The translations under genes were made by a program, and so were the position numbers. Below, in pieces: positions 34,053 to 42,705 of a DNA stretch of 64,000 nt. The notes beneath the pieces were generated by a model that saw only the letters and a program-made list of their open reading frames with translations, was not told the origin of the DNA and searched no databases. Position 1 is the first letter of the stretch. The number at the start of each line of letters is the position of its first letter. Origin of the DNA: Paraplanobispora siamensis (GTDB taxonomy: Bacteria > Actinomycetota > Actinomycetes > Streptosporangiales > Streptosporangiaceae); the NCBI RefSeq assembly GCF_016863175.1, contig NZ_BOOJ01000030.1, positions 221,798 through 285,797 of the forward strand. Direction: 5' to 3'.

Positions 34053-37000
34053 ATGGCCGTGAGGTCGGCACGGCCTGTGAGAGCCGGCACCCGCCGGAGC
34101 CGCGTGACGGCTCTGGTGATCTCCCTGGTGCTGGGGAGCACCGCGTCACTGCACATCCAGGCGGGACCGGCAGCCGCCGCCACCCCGGCGGCGGAGGCCG
34201 CGGCCGAGACCGCGCTGGGCGTGAACATCGCGCCGGTGCGCGACTGGACCCCCGAGTGGCCCTTCGTCGACGCCTTCCGGACCTCCCGCCCGTGGATCAG
34301 CCAGCGGACGGGCGCAGGCTGGGGTCAGGGACCGGCGCTGCAACTGGACGAGCACGGCTGGGTGCGCAGCATGGAACCGGGCCAGTACGTCGACGCCGCC
34401 ATCTTCACCAGCGGTGACTACCCGATCGGCACGTACGTCGTCACCTGGGAGGGCGATGGCGACGTGACGTTCTTCGGCGGCGGCACGATCACCAACCGCA
34501 CCGCCAACCGCTTCGAGTACAACCCGCAGACCGCCGGGCGCACGGACTACACCCCCGGCGCCGGCGGGCGCTTCCTGCGCGTCACCCGGACCGACCCGGA
34601 CGACTATGTCCGCAACATCCGCGTCTGGATGCCGGGGTTCGAGGCGACCGGCGAGGCGCAGGTGTTCCACCCGCAGTTCCTCGACAGCCTGAAGGGCATG
34701 AAGACGCTGCGCTTCATGGACTGGATGGGCACCAACGCCTCGCCGTACACCACCTGGGAGAGTTACCCCACCCCCGAGTCGTCGACGCAGACGCGCGGCG
34801 TGGCGGTCGATCTCATGATCGATCTGGCCAACCGCATCGGCGCGGACCCGTGGTTCAACATGCCGCACCAGGCGGACGACGAGTTCGTCCGGTCCTTCGC
34901 CCGGGCCGTGCGGGACAAGCTGGCGCCGGGGCGCAAGGCCTACATCGAGTACTCCAACGAGCTGTGGAACAGCGCCTACGCCTTCCAGCAGACTCCCTGG
35001 GTCCGCGGCAAGGGCCAGGAGCTCGGCCTGGCCACGGAGCCGTGGGTGGCCGGCCAGCGCTACCAGGCACTGCGATCAGTTGAGATCTTCCAGATCTGGA
35101 ACGAGGAGTTCGGCGCCGAGGCCGGTACCCGCCTGGTGCGCGTGGCGGGAGTCCAGTCCGGCAACGTCGGCGTGGCCCACGACGTCCTCTCCTACCGGAA
35201 CGCCCACGAGCACGTGGACGCGATCGCCGTCGCACCGTACTTCGACTGCGGCGACCAGTGGATCCCCGGCGATTCCCGTTCCTATTTCCCCGGGCACCCC
35301 ACCGTCGCCCCGTACGTCAAGGAGGGCGGCGTCGACCGCCTGCTCCAGGCCTGCCAGCGCTCGATCGACGTGGGAGCGCGCGACCAGATCCTCCGTCACA
35401 AGGCGCTGGCCGACCAGTACGGCCTGTCCCTGGTGGCCTACGAGGCCGGTCAGCACCTGGCCGGCATCCTGGGCGCGGAGAACGACGACGCCCTGACCGC
35501 GCTGTTCGGCGCCGCCAACCGGCACCGGCGCATGCGCGACCTGTACGCCCGGTACCTGGACCAGTGGCGCGAGCTCGGCGGGGGCGCCATCGCGCTGTTC
35601 CTCACCACCGAGCACATGTCCAAGTGGGGGTCGTGGGGCCTGCGGGAGCGCCTGAGCCAGCCCCTGGCCGACGCCCCCAAGGCCCTGGCGGCCGACGAGT
35701 TCCTCCAGGCGCTGCGCCAGGTGCCGGTGCGGGTGTCCGCGCCGGCCGTCACCTCCCTGTCGCTCCGGTCGGACCTGGCCGCCGGCGGCTCCACCCTCAC
35801 CGTCAGGGGCGCCAACCTGGCCAGCGCGAGCACGGTCCGCTTCGGCCAGGTCAACGCGCCGTTCCACACCGTCCAGGCCGACGGCGTCACCCACCTCGTC
35901 GTCACCACTCCCCGGTTCGACCAGGGCGGCGCCGTCGACGTGACGGTGACCAACCCGGCGGGTGTCAGCCCGGCGACGCCGGCGTCCCGGTTCACCTACC
36001 ACCCGCCGCCGGCCGTGACCTCGCTCTCCCCCGCGACCGCCCTGACCGTCGGCGGCACCACCGTCACCCTCACCGGCACGGCGCTGACCGGCGCCGAAAC
36101 GGTGCGGATCGGCGCGGTCACCGTCCCCGCGCGGGTGCTGTCGGCGACATCGATGGAGTTCACCGTCCCCGCCCGGACCCAGACCGGAGGGGTCGACGTC
36201 ACGGTCACCACCCCGTACGGCACCAGCGCGGTGGTGCCCGCCGGCCGGCTGACCTACGTCAACCCGCCCAAGCCCGTGGTCGCCGATCTGTCAGCCTCCA
36301 GCGGACCGGCCCAGGCGCCCACGACGGTGCTGATCAACGGCTCCCACTTCCGCGGCACCACGAGGGTCACCATCGGTGTCCAGGAGGCGGCGTTCACCGT
36401 CCTGTCGGACTCCCAGATCCGCGCGGTCTTCCCCGCCCAGCCCCACAACACCTGGGTGAACGTGCACGTCTTCACGCCCGGCGGCCACAGCGACGCGCAC
36501 GCGGAGACCGACTTCCGCTACATCGCCGCGCAGGTTCCCGCCGTGACCGGCCTGTCCGTCACCGAAGGCCAGGCCCACATCCCGCACACCGTGCTCGTCA
36601 GCGGACAGGGCTTCACCTGGGCGACACAGGTGACCGTCGGCGGCGTGCCGGCGCCGTTCACCGTCGTCTCCGACACCCGGCTGAGCGCCACCTTCCCCGC
36701 CAGGGCCTTCCAGGGCAAGGTCGGCGTGCAGGTCACCACCCCGGCGGGCACCAGCCCGATCACCCAGAGCGGCGTGTTCACCTACACCGCGCCGCGGCCG
36801 GTCGTGACCCGCCTGTCGGTCAGCCGCGGGCCAGCCAGGAGCCGAACCACGGTCCTGATCGACGGGAGCGGCTTCACCGCCGCCTCCCGGGTGACCGCCG
36901 GCGGCCTGCCGGCCTCGTTCACCCGCGTGTCGGACACGCGGCTGAAGGCGGTCCTCCCCGCGCGCACCGCCGGAACGGCGTACGTGCAGGTGACCGCCCC

Positions 37001-37058
37001 GGGCGGCGTCAGCGCCGTCGGCAGGGCCGCGGCCTTCACCTGGGTGGCGTCCCGGTGA
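34053..37058 (+). CDS. Secreted clan GH-A-like glycoside hydrolase with five TIG/IPT domains
   Basis: A 1001-residue exported protein. The signal peptide spans about 1-43 (basic start, ALVISLVLGSTASL, then AAAA). The catalytic region (about 55-570) has IEYSNELWN, whose Glu303 fits a GH-A acid/base, and LVAYEAGQH, whose Glu464 fits the nucleophile. From about 573 to 1000 there are five tandem TIG/IPT immunoglobulin-like domains of about 85 residues, each with a pattern such as VTSLSP..G..V.G.......V..G...... and ending FTY. The glycan substrate is unknown; a polysaccharide target is inference. The ATG at 34053 has a weak ribosome-binding site; a GTG six bases on is also possible. It is convergent with the ABC importer. 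Confidence 0.8.
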   Translation: MAVRSARPVRAGTRRSRVTALVISLVLGSTASLHIQAGPAAAATPAAEAAAETALGVNIAPVRDWTPEWPFVDAFRTSRPWISQRTGAGWGQGPALQLDEHGWVRSMEPGQYVDAAIFTSGDYPIGTYVVTWEGDGDVTFFGGGTITNRTANRFEYNPQTAGRTDYTPGAGGRFLRVTRTDPDDYVRNIRVWMPGFEATGEAQVFHPQFLDSLKGMKTLRFMDWMGTNASPYTTWESYPTPESSTQTRGVAVDLMIDLANRIGADPWFNMPHQADDEFVRSFARAVRDKLAPGRKAYIEYSNELWNSAYAFQQTPWVRGKGQELGLATEPWVAGQRYQALRSVEIFQIWNEEFGAEAGTRLVRVAGVQSGNVGVAHDVLSYRNAHEHVDAIAVAPYFDCGDQWIPGDSRSYFPGHPTVAPYVKEGGVDRLLQACQRSIDVGARDQILRHKALADQYGLSLVAYEAGQHLAGILGAENDDALTALFGAANRHRRMRDLYARYLDQWRELGGGAIALFLTTEHMSKWGSWGLRERLSQPLADAPKALAADEFLQALRQVPVRVSAPAVTSLSLRSDLAAGGSTLTVRGANLASASTVRFGQVNAPFHTVQADGVTHLVVTTPRFDQGGAVDVTVTNPAGVSPATPASRFTYHPPPAVTSLSPATALTVGGTTVTLTGTALTGAETVRIGAVTVPARVLSATSMEFTVPARTQTGGVDVTVTTPYGTSAVVPAGRLTYVNPPKPVVADLSASSGPAQAPTTVLINGSHFRGTTRVTIGVQEAAFTVLSDSQIRAVFPAQPHNTWVNVHVFTPGGHSDAHAETDFRYIAAQVPAVTGLSVTEGQAHIPHTVLVSGQGFTWATQVTVGGVPAPFTVVSDTRLSATFPARAFQGKVGVQVTTPAGTSPITQSGVFTYTAPRPVVTRLSVSRGPARSRTTVLIDGSGFTAASRVTAGGLPASFTRVSDTRLKAVLPARTAGTAYVQVTAPGGVSAVGRAAAFTWVASR

Positions 37059-37081
37059 GCCGCTGAACACGGGTCACCGGG

Positions 37082-37876
37082 TCAGGCCCTCCGGGCGTCG
37101 AGCACGCTCTTGAGGAACTCGCGGGTCCGGGACTCCCGGGGATCGGTGAAGATCTGCCCGGGGGTCCCGCGCTCCAGGAGCACGCCTTCGTCGAGGAAGC
37201 AGACGGTGTCGGCGATCTCCCGGCAGAAGCCCATCTCGTGAGTGGTCAGGATCATCGTCATCCCGCTCTCCTTGAGCTCCCTGATGACGCCGAGCACCTC
37301 CGCGACCAGCTCCGGGTCCAGCGCCGAGGTGACCTCGTCCAGCAGCATCAGGCGCGGGCGGGTGGCCATGGCCCGGATGATGGCCACCCGCTGCTGCTGG
37401 CCGCCGGAGAGCCGGTCGGGGTAGGCGCCGGCCTTGTCCGCCAGGCCGAACCGGCCCAGCAGCTCGCGGGCCCGCTCCTCGGCCTCGGCCCGGCCGACCC
37501 CGTGCACCTTGCGGGGGGCCAGCGTGATGTTGTCCAGCACGGTCATGTGCGGGAACAGGTTGAAGGCCTGGAACACGATGCCCATGCGCCTGCGCACGTC
37601 GTCGGGGTCGGCGCGGACGTCGGTGATCTCCACGCCGTCCAGGTGGATCGTGCCGTCGTCGACGGTCTCCAGCAGGTTCACGCAGCGCAGCAGGGTGGAC
37701 TTGCCCGAGCCGGAGGCCCCGATCAGGCAGACCACCTCGTGGGGCGCGACCTCCAGGTCGATCCCGCGCAGCACGGCGTGGTCGTGGTAGGTCTTCCAGA
37801 GGCCTTCGATGCGCAGCAGGCTCACGGGCTCTCCCGGCTTCTCCGTGCGGTCGCTCTCACTCGGACCCTCTTTCAA
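37082..37876 (-). CDS. Polar amino acid ABC transporter, ATP-binding protein
   Basis: A 264-residue ATPase of the GlnQ/HisP class. Walker A is GASGSGKST (53-61), the Q-loop is [11 protein letters not shown], the signature LSGGQQQR starts near 156, Walker B is LMLLDE, and the H-loop is TTHEMGF. The last gene of a three-gene importer operon (substrate-binding lipoprotein, permease, ATPase), it is separated from the permease by 13 bp. The start may be the ATG at 37876 or a GTG nearer SLLRIEGL. It couples ATP hydrolysis to uptake at the inner face of the membrane. Confidence 0.95.
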   Translation of the reverse strand: MKEGPSESDRTEKPGEPVSLLRIEGLWKTYHDHAVLRGIDLEVAPHEVVCLIGASGSGKSTLLRCVNLLETVDDGTIHLDGVEITDVRADPDDVRRRMGIVFQAFNLFPHMTVLDNITLAPRKVHGVGRAEAEERARELLGRFGLADKAGAYPDRLSGGQQQRVAIIRAMATRPRLMLLDEVTSALDPELVAEVLGVIRELKESGMTMILTTHEMGFCREIADTVCFLDEGVLLERGTPGQIFTDPRESRTREFLKSVLDARRA

Positions 37877-37889
37877 CGGTCGCCCCCGC

Positions 37890-38840
37890 TCACTGGCCGC
37901 GCCGCCGCTGGGAACGGGCCGCCAGATAGTCGGTGAAGCGGGCCATCGGGATGGTGAGCGCGATGAACAGCAGCGCCGACACCAGATAGGGCGTGTAGTT
38001 GAACTTGCTCGCCGCGTAGATCTGCGCCTGGCGCAGCGACTCGATCACCCCGATCGTCGAGACCAGCGCGGTGTCCTTCTGCAGGGAGACGAAGTCGTTG
38101 AGCAGCGGCGGGACGACCCGGCGCCAGGCCTGCGGCAGCACCACGTAGCGCATGGTCCTGCCGTGGTTCAGCCCGAGGGAGCGGGCCGCGGCCCACTGGC
38201 TGGGGTGCACCGAGTCGATGCCCGCGCGGAACACCTCGGCGACGTACGCGCCGTAGGCGAGGGTGAGGGCGATGACGCCCAGCGTGATCTCGTTCGTCGG
38301 CGTGCCCTGCAGGTTGAGCGCGGGGACGCCGAAGCCGACCAGCAGGATCACCAGGAGCGTGGGCACCCCGCGGAACACGTCGGTGTAGGCCACCGCCAGG
38401 GCCCGCAGCGGGAAGAAGACCGGCGCGCGGAGGTTGCGGGCGAGGGCGACGAGCAGGCCGACGATCAGGATGAGCGGCTCGGCGATCAGGAAGATCTGCA
38501 CGTTCGTCCAGAACCCGTCGACCACGTCGGGCCACGATCGGGCGAAGGCCTCGGCGCTGAAGAAGGTCTCGCGGACCCGGGGCCAGCCGGGTGAACGGGT
38601 GACCACCGCGGCCACCACGCCGAGGAAGACGATCGTGGAGACCGTGGCGATCGTGCTCGACCGCACGGCCCGGATCCGCCGCGACCGCTCACGCTGAAGC
38701 TGCCGCTCGCTCTTGACCCAGGTCGCCGGCGCGTTCTCCGCCCCGGAGGCCCCGGTCTCCCGCGCGTTCTCCGCCCCGGCGGCCCCGGTCTCCCGCGCGT
38801 TCTCCGCCCCGGCGGCCGGTCCGGACGACGGCTCAGCCAT
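37890..38840 (-). CDS. Polar amino acid ABC transporter, permease
   Basis: A 316-residue permease of the HisM/GlnP class. The binding-protein-dependent transport motif is present as AYGAYVAEVFRAGIDSVHPS, then QWAAARSLGLNHGRTMRYVVLPQA. About six transmembrane helices are visible. The N-terminus is unusual: before the first helix it carries three near-identical units of GAENARETGA type encoded by a 33-bp tandem repeat. I use the ATG at 38840; an in-frame GTG at 38894 would add 18 residues. Neither has a good ribosome-binding site. It is followed by the ATPase gene. Confidence 0.93.
   Translation of the reverse strand: MAEPSSGPAAGAENARETGAAGAENARETGASGAENAPATWVKSERQLQRERSRRIRAVRSSTIATVSTIVFLGVVAAVVTRSPGWPRVRETFFSAEAFARSWPDVVDGFWTNVQIFLIAEPLILIVGLLVALARNLRAPVFFPLRALAVAYTDVFRGVPTLLVILLVGFGVPALNLQGTPTNEITLGVIALTLAYGAYVAEVFRAGIDSVHPSQWAAARSLGLNHGRTMRYVVLPQAWRRVVPPLLNDFVSLQKDTALVSTIGVIESLRQAQIYAASKFNYTPYLVSALLFIALTIPMARFTDYLAARSQRRRGQ
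38728..38820 (-). repeat. 33-bp tandem repeat, three copies, inside the permease gene
   Basis: Plus-strand core CGCGTTCTCCGCCCCGG recurs at an exact 33-bp period (anchor bases 38734, 38767 and 38800). It encodes three 11-residue units in the cytoplasmic N-terminus of the permease. Copy number may vary between strains. Confidence 0.85.
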
Positions 38841-38918
38841 CCGTGCCCGCCCCGCGCCCGAGGCGCCCGGGGCGGGTCGCCTCGGCTCCGGCACGCCGGT
38901 GAGCGGGAGTGCCGTGGG

Positions 38919-39797
38919 TCACTTCAGCTCCGGCGCGCCGGCGGCCGAGCCGAGCCACTGGCTCTCGATCTCGGCGAGCTTCCCGGAGGACTTCAGCTTG
39001 CCGAGGGCCTCGTCGACGCAGGAGACCAGCCGGCTGCCCTTCTCGAAGACCATGCCGAACTCCTCCGGCGTGCCGCCGGAGGCGTTGAACTGGCCGACGA
39101 TCTTGGAGTTCTCGACCTGCGCCGCGGTGACGTAGAAGGCGGTCGGCAGGTCCACCACGATGGCGTCCACCTGCTTGTTCTTCAGCGCGTTCACCGCGTC
39201 GACCTGCTGGCTGTAGACCTTGGGCTCGGCGGTGGGCTGGATGACCTCCTTGACCGCGTCCAGGCTGGTGGTGCCGACCTGCACGCCGATCCTGGCCTCC
39301 TTCAGCCCGGCCAGGTCCTTCGCCGAGGCGAACTCCGAGCCCTCGACCGCGACGACGGCCTGCTTGACCGTGTAGTAGCCCTGGCTGAAGTCGACGACCT
39401 TGGCCCGGTCGCCGGTGATGGAGACCTGGTTGACGTCGAAGTCGAACTTCTTGGCGCCCGGGGCGAACGCGGCGTCGAACGGGACCGTCTGCCAGACCAC
39501 CTCGTCCTTGGTGAAGCCCAGCTCGGTGGCGACGGCGTAGGCGACGGCGCTCTCGAAGCCCTCACCGTTGGCGGGGTCGTCGTTCTTGAACCAGGGCTCG
39601 TAGGCGGGCTTGTCGGTGCCGATGGTCAGCTTGCCCGCGGTCTTCAGCGCGAGCGTGTCCTTGGCGCAGGCGGCGGGGGCCGAGGAGCCCGCCGGCGTGG
39701 AAGGGCTCGCCTGGGTCGCCGGCTCCGACGCCGGCGCGCAGGCGACCGCGGCCGTGGCGAGGGCGCCGAGCGCGAGCAGCAGTGAGTGACGAGCCAT
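38919..39797 (-). CDS. Amino acid ABC transporter, substrate-binding lipoprotein
   Basis: A 292-residue solute-binding protein of the GlnH/FliY type (bacterial SBP family 3). The ATG at 39797 has GGAGG at a six-base spacing. The signal peptide ends in a lipobox (AAVAC), so the mature protein is lipid-anchored outside the membrane. Typical SBP_3 segments are present: LTIGTDKPAYEPWF, GFESAVAYAVATELGF, VPFDAAFAPGAKKFDFDVNQVSITGDR, and EARIGVQVGTTSL. First gene of the importer operon. Three cysteines remain beyond the lipobox region, including one pair position (CAKDT and LVSCVDEAL) that could bridge. Confidence 0.94.
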   Translation of the reverse strand: MARHSLLLALGALATAAVACAPASEPATQASPSTPAGSSAPAACAKDTLALKTAGKLTIGTDKPAYEPWFKNDDPANGEGFESAVAYAVATELGFTKDEVVWQTVPFDAAFAPGAKKFDFDVNQVSITGDRAKVVDFSQGYYTVKQAVVAVEGSEFASAKDLAGLKEARIGVQVGTTSLDAVKEVIQPTAEPKVYSQQVDAVNALKNKQVDAIVVDLPTAFYVTAAQVENSKIVGQFNASGGTPEEFGMVFEKGSRLVSCVDEALGKLKSSGKLAEIESQWLGSAAGAPELK

Positions 39798-39953
39798 GAC
39801 AGACCTCCAGGAAGAGCACGTGCTCCTGAATTCTATGTATTTACGGTCACGTTTAGGGATATGACCATCCACCGCCTACTCCCCGGCCGCGCCGTAACCT
39901 CCGCGGGACCGGGTACACCCCCGGAGAAGCCGGGCATGATGCGGAAAAAGCAA

Positions 39954-39987
39954 CGAGGGTCCCTCCCGGAACCGGGAAGGACCCTCG
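39954..39987 (-). terminator. Rho-independent terminator of the rpsF-ssb-rpsR-rplI operon
   Basis: Stem CGAGGGTCC (39954-39962) pairs with GGACCCTCG (39979-39987), extended inward by TCCCGG (39964-39969) with CCGGGA (39972-39977). On the minus strand the hairpin is followed by CTTTTT after a short linker, a classical terminator just downstream of rplI. Confidence 0.88.
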
Positions 39988-39999
39988 CCGTGTCGGCGG

Positions 40000-40446
40000 T
40001 CAGGCCGCGACGACCTCGATGTCGAGGGCGGCGGAGACCTCCGGGTGCAGCTTCACGGTGACCCGGTGGGAGCCGAGGCTCTTGATCGCGGAGGCGATCT
40101 CGATGCGACGGCGGTCCAGCTGCGGGCCGCCGGCGGCCTTGACGGCCTCGGCGACGTCGCCCGTGGTGACGGAGCCGAAGAGGCGGCCGGACTCGCCGGC
40201 CTTCGTCTTCAGGATCACCTTCAGGGACTTGAGCTGGCCGGCGACCTCCTGGGCGGTGCCCAGGTCGCGGATCTCGCGGGCGTCGCGCGCCTTCTTGATC
40301 GAGGCGATCTGCTTCTCGCCGCCGCGCGTCCACAGGATCGCGAACCCGCGGGGGAGCAGGTAGTTGCGGCCGTAGCCGTTCTTGACCTCGACGATGTCGC
40401 CGGGGGCGCCGAGGCCGGTGACCTCACTGGTGAGAATGAGCTTCAT
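40000..40446 (-). CDS. rplI: 50S ribosomal protein L9
   Basis: A 148-residue ribosomal protein. The N-terminal domain [34 protein letters not shown] is diagnostic. A long connecting helix and a C-terminal domain ([21 protein letters not shown]) follow. It is the last gene of the S6-SSB-S18-L9 operon, with a terminator directly downstream and 14 bp after rpsR. Secure call. Confidence 0.98.
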   Translation of the reverse strand: MKLILTSEVTGLGAPGDIVEVKNGYGRNYLLPRGFAILWTRGGEKQIASIKKARDAREIRDLGTAQEVAGQLKSLKVILKTKAGESGRLFGSVTTGDVAEAVKAAGGPQLDRRRIEIASAIKSLGSHRVTVKLHPEVSAALDIEVVAA

Positions 40447-40460
40447 CTGTCCGGACCTCC

Positions 40461-40697
40461 TTAGCGCGCGGTGCTCATGTACGGCAGGAGCGCCATCTCA
40501 CGAGCGTTCTTGATAGCGGTCGCCACATCGCGCTGGTGCTGGGTGCAGTTGCCCGTCACCCGGCGCGCGCGGATCTTGCCGCGGTCGGAGATGAACTTCC
40601 GCAGCAGCGCGGTGTCCTTGTAGTCGACGTAGGAGATCTTGTCGTGGCAGAACAGGCAAACCTTCTTCTTAGGCTTGCGCAGTGCCGGCTTGGCCAT
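40461..40697 (-). CDS. rpsR: 30S ribosomal protein S18, zinc-binding (C+) form
   Basis: A 78-residue ribosomal protein. The core [20 protein letters not shown] and [29 protein letters not shown] are typical. Two CxxC/H pairs (Cys14, Cys17, Cys51 and His54) make this the zinc-ribbon-containing form. In actinobacteria a cysteine-less copy is often encoded elsewhere and induced under zinc limitation; no such copy is in this window. It lies between ssb and rplI. Confidence 0.98.
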   Translation of the reverse strand: MAKPALRKPKKKVCLFCHDKISYVDYKDTALLRKFISDRGKIRARRVTGNCTQHQRDVATAIKNAREMALLPYMSTAR

Positions 40698-40801
40698 CGT
40701 GGTGCTCCTTTCAGAGCCCCGCCGTACGGCGGGAATGGTCGCTCGGATACTGGACTGGATTGGGTGCGATCCCGGGCGGTCCCGCAGGACCGCTCAGACG
40801 A

Positions 40802-41383
40802 TCAGAAAGGCGGTTCGTCGCTGAAGTCGCCGCCGCCGAAGCCGCCACCGCCGCCGCCCTGCTGGGGGCCGCCGTAGCCGCCGCCCTGCTGCGAGCCGCC
40901 GTAGCCACCGCCGCCGCCACCACCGCTGTAACCGCCGCCCTGGGGGGCGGGGCTGGCGGAGGCCCAGGGGTCGTTGGCCGGGCCGCCGAAGCCGCCACCG
41001 CCGCCGCCACCCTGACGGGCGGTCTTGTTGACCTTGGCGGTGGCGTTGCGCAGAGACGGGCCGACCTCGTCGACCTCGACCTCGTAGACCGTGCGCTTCT
41101 CGCCTTCCTTGGTCTCGTAGGACCGCTGGCGCAGCCGTCCCTGAACGATGACCCGCATGCCGCGCTGCAGGCTCTCGGCGACGTTCTCCGCCGCCTGCCG
41201 CCACACGTTGCAGGTCAGGAACAGGCCTTCGCCGTCCTTCCACTCGTTGGTCTGCTTGTCCAGGAACCTCGGAGTGGATGCGATGCGGAACCGGGCCACC
41301 GCTTGACCCGCGGGGGTGAAGCGCAGCTCCGGATCGTCGACGAGGTTGCCGACGATGGTGATCGTGGTGTCGCCTGCTGCCAT
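40802..41383 (-). CDS. ssb: Single-stranded DNA-binding protein
   Basis: A 193-residue SSB. The OB fold (about 1-115: [30 protein letters not shown] and [24 protein letters not shown]) is followed by a very glycine-rich linker with GGGYGG-type repeats. The protein-interaction tip is DFSDEPPF, which binds replication and repair partners. I start at the ATG at 41383 with AGGAAGGG upstream; the much longer open frame continues through rpsF in another frame and is not real. Second gene of the S6 operon. Confidence 0.97.
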   Translation of the reverse strand: MAAGDTTITIVGNLVDDPELRFTPAGQAVARFRIASTPRFLDKQTNEWKDGEGLFLTCNVWRQAAENVAESLQRGMRVIVQGRLRQRSYETKEGEKRTVYEVEVDEVGPSLRNATAKVNKTARQGGGGGGGFGGPANDPWASASPAPQGGGYSGGGGGGGYGGSQQGGGYGGPQQGGGGGGFGGGDFSDEPPF

Positions 41384-41460
41384 GGCTGCGTTGCCCTTCC
41401 TGCGGCCTTCGCTGGTTCTCGGCTCAGAGTACGGCTGACGCCCGACAAAATGCCGGGTGT

Positions 41461-41751
41461 TTAGTGAGCGTCCGGACGCAGGACCTTGGTGCGCAGGATG
41501 CCCTCGTTGAGGTTCATCTGCCGGTCGAGCTCCTTGACCGTGGCGGGCTCCGCGGTCAGGTCGATGACGGCGTAGATGCCCTCGGGCTTCTTGGCGATGT
41601 CGTAGGACAGCCGGCGACGACCCCACACGTCGACCTTCTCCACGGTGCCGCCGTCATTGCGGACGACCGTGAGGAACTGGTCGAGGGAAGGGGCCACCGT
41701 GCGCTCATCGAGCGAAGGGTCGAGGATGACCATCACTTCGTAACGACGCAT
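41461..41751 (-). CDS. rpsF: 30S ribosomal protein S6
   Basis: A 96-residue ribosomal protein. [19 protein letters not shown] and [29 protein letters not shown] are diagnostic. The ATG at 41751 has GAGGAGG upstream. First gene of the operon; the 216-bp upstream region holds a TATAAG element on the minus strand (41863-41868) and a TTGACA (41911-41906), too far apart to be one promoter, so I leave the promoter undefined. Confidence 0.98.
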   Translation of the reverse strand: MRRYEVMVILDPSLDERTVAPSLDQFLTVVRNDGGTVEKVDVWGRRRLSYDIAKKPEGIYAVIDLTAEPATVKELDRQMNLNEGILRTKVLRPDAH

Positions 41752-41967
41752 GCTGGCTTCCAACCTCCTCTGGACTGTTGCGGTCACGACACCGTGCCGT
41801 GACAGGAGGACGCTGACGTCTTCACCTCCGACGCCCATTTCGGCGCTCGGGTGGAGGGCGGCTTATAACACGCCCATGCGACGCAGCCACGCCAGCCTAC
41901 CAGCCTGTCAATGGTTGGGCGGACGCCCCGGGGGAACCCCACTATCGAGGAATAGGGGGTGTGATCC

Positions 41968-42279
41968 ATGTCGCACGTCATCCGTCCCGCCGGCCCGTCG
42001 GGCTCGAAACTCACCCTGAACACCGACGGCGAGCGGCACACCGTGCAGAACATCCTGAGCGTCGCCACACTCGGCCTCGGGCTGGTCGCCTTCGTCGCCG
42101 GGCTCTCCCCCGCCGCGCACGTCATCGCGTCGTGGGCGGGAGCGATCGGTTTCTTCGGCGGCCTCTACTCCCAGTACATCTCGGCGACCACGCCGGAGCG
42201 GTCGCTCAACGTCGTGGGCATCGTGGCCTCGTTCGTGGGCGCGGCCTTCGGCGTCTACCACGGCGGGTTCATGCCGTAG
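41968..42279 (+). CDS. Small membrane protein of unknown function
   Basis: A 103-residue protein with three hydrophobic segments (about 27-46, 50-68 and 80-97). After a polar N-terminus (SHVIRPAGPSGSKLTLNTDG), it contains TVQNILSVATLGLGLVAFVA and GAIGFFGGLYSQYISATTPE. The ATG at 41968 has AGGGGG eleven bases upstream. It is divergent from rpsF. I recognise no family with a known role; similar short proteins occur in Streptosporangiales and relatives. Confidence 0.65.
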   Translation: MSHVIRPAGPSGSKLTLNTDGERHTVQNILSVATLGLGLVAFVAGLSPAAHVIASWAGAIGFFGGLYSQYISATTPERSLNVVGIVASFVGAAFGVYHGGFMP

Positions 42280-42356
42280 CAGACGCCGACGGGCCACGGG
42301 ACCGGCCCACGGGATCGACCGCGATCGGCCGTGATCGACAGGGCCGGACGACGGTC

Positions 42357-42536
42357 TCAGCCCAGGTGCAGATCCACACCGAGCAGGACGAGGAACCACA
42401 GCAGGACCGCGAGGAGAGCCTCGGCGATGTCCTTGAGGAGCGCCGGGGTGATGTAGTCATGCACCCAGGCCACGTAGAGGCCGACCAGAATGTAGATGAG
42501 ACCGAGCAGACTGATCCCTCTGCGGTAGTAAGCCAT
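42357..42536 (-). CDS. Small two-helix membrane protein
   Basis: A 59-residue protein starting at the ATG at 42536 behind a perfect AAGGAG (seven-base spacing). Hydrophobic segments at about 8-27 (SLLGLIYILVGLYVAWVHDY) and 37-57 (IAEALLAVLLWFLVLLGVDL) are joined by ITPALLKD. A longer open frame exists upstream but overlaps repeats and has poor composition. Function unknown; it lies back to back with endonuclease IV. Confidence 0.75.
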   Translation of the reverse strand: MAYYRRGISLLGLIYILVGLYVAWVHDYITPALLKDIAEALLAVLLWFLVLLGVDLHLG

Positions 42537-42613
42537 CGAACGACTCCTTGGGGGAACGGCCCGCGGGGGCGGGCGGTGGGGCGCGTCCTGCGACTGCCCT
42601 GAGACGGTGCCGC

Positions 42614-42687
42614 GAAACGACCTCGAGCGTGAGCGGGAAAGCGGTCCCGGGCGCGGACGGGAAACGACCCCGAGCGTGAGCGGGAAA
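42614..42687 (+). repeat. 27-bp direct repeat upstream of endonuclease IV
   Basis: Two copies of a 27-bp sequence (42614-42640 and 42661-42687; core CGAGCGTGAGCGGGAAA) differ at one base and are spaced 47 bp apart. They end 19 bp before the nfo start codon. They may be binding sites in the promoter or a local duplication. Confidence 0.8.
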
Positions 42688-42705
42688 ACGACTACGCTCG
42701 GACAC

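Noticed and set aside
41863..41911. rpsF promoter made of TTGACA and TATAAG
   Set aside because: The two boxes are about 38 bp apart, too far for one promoter.
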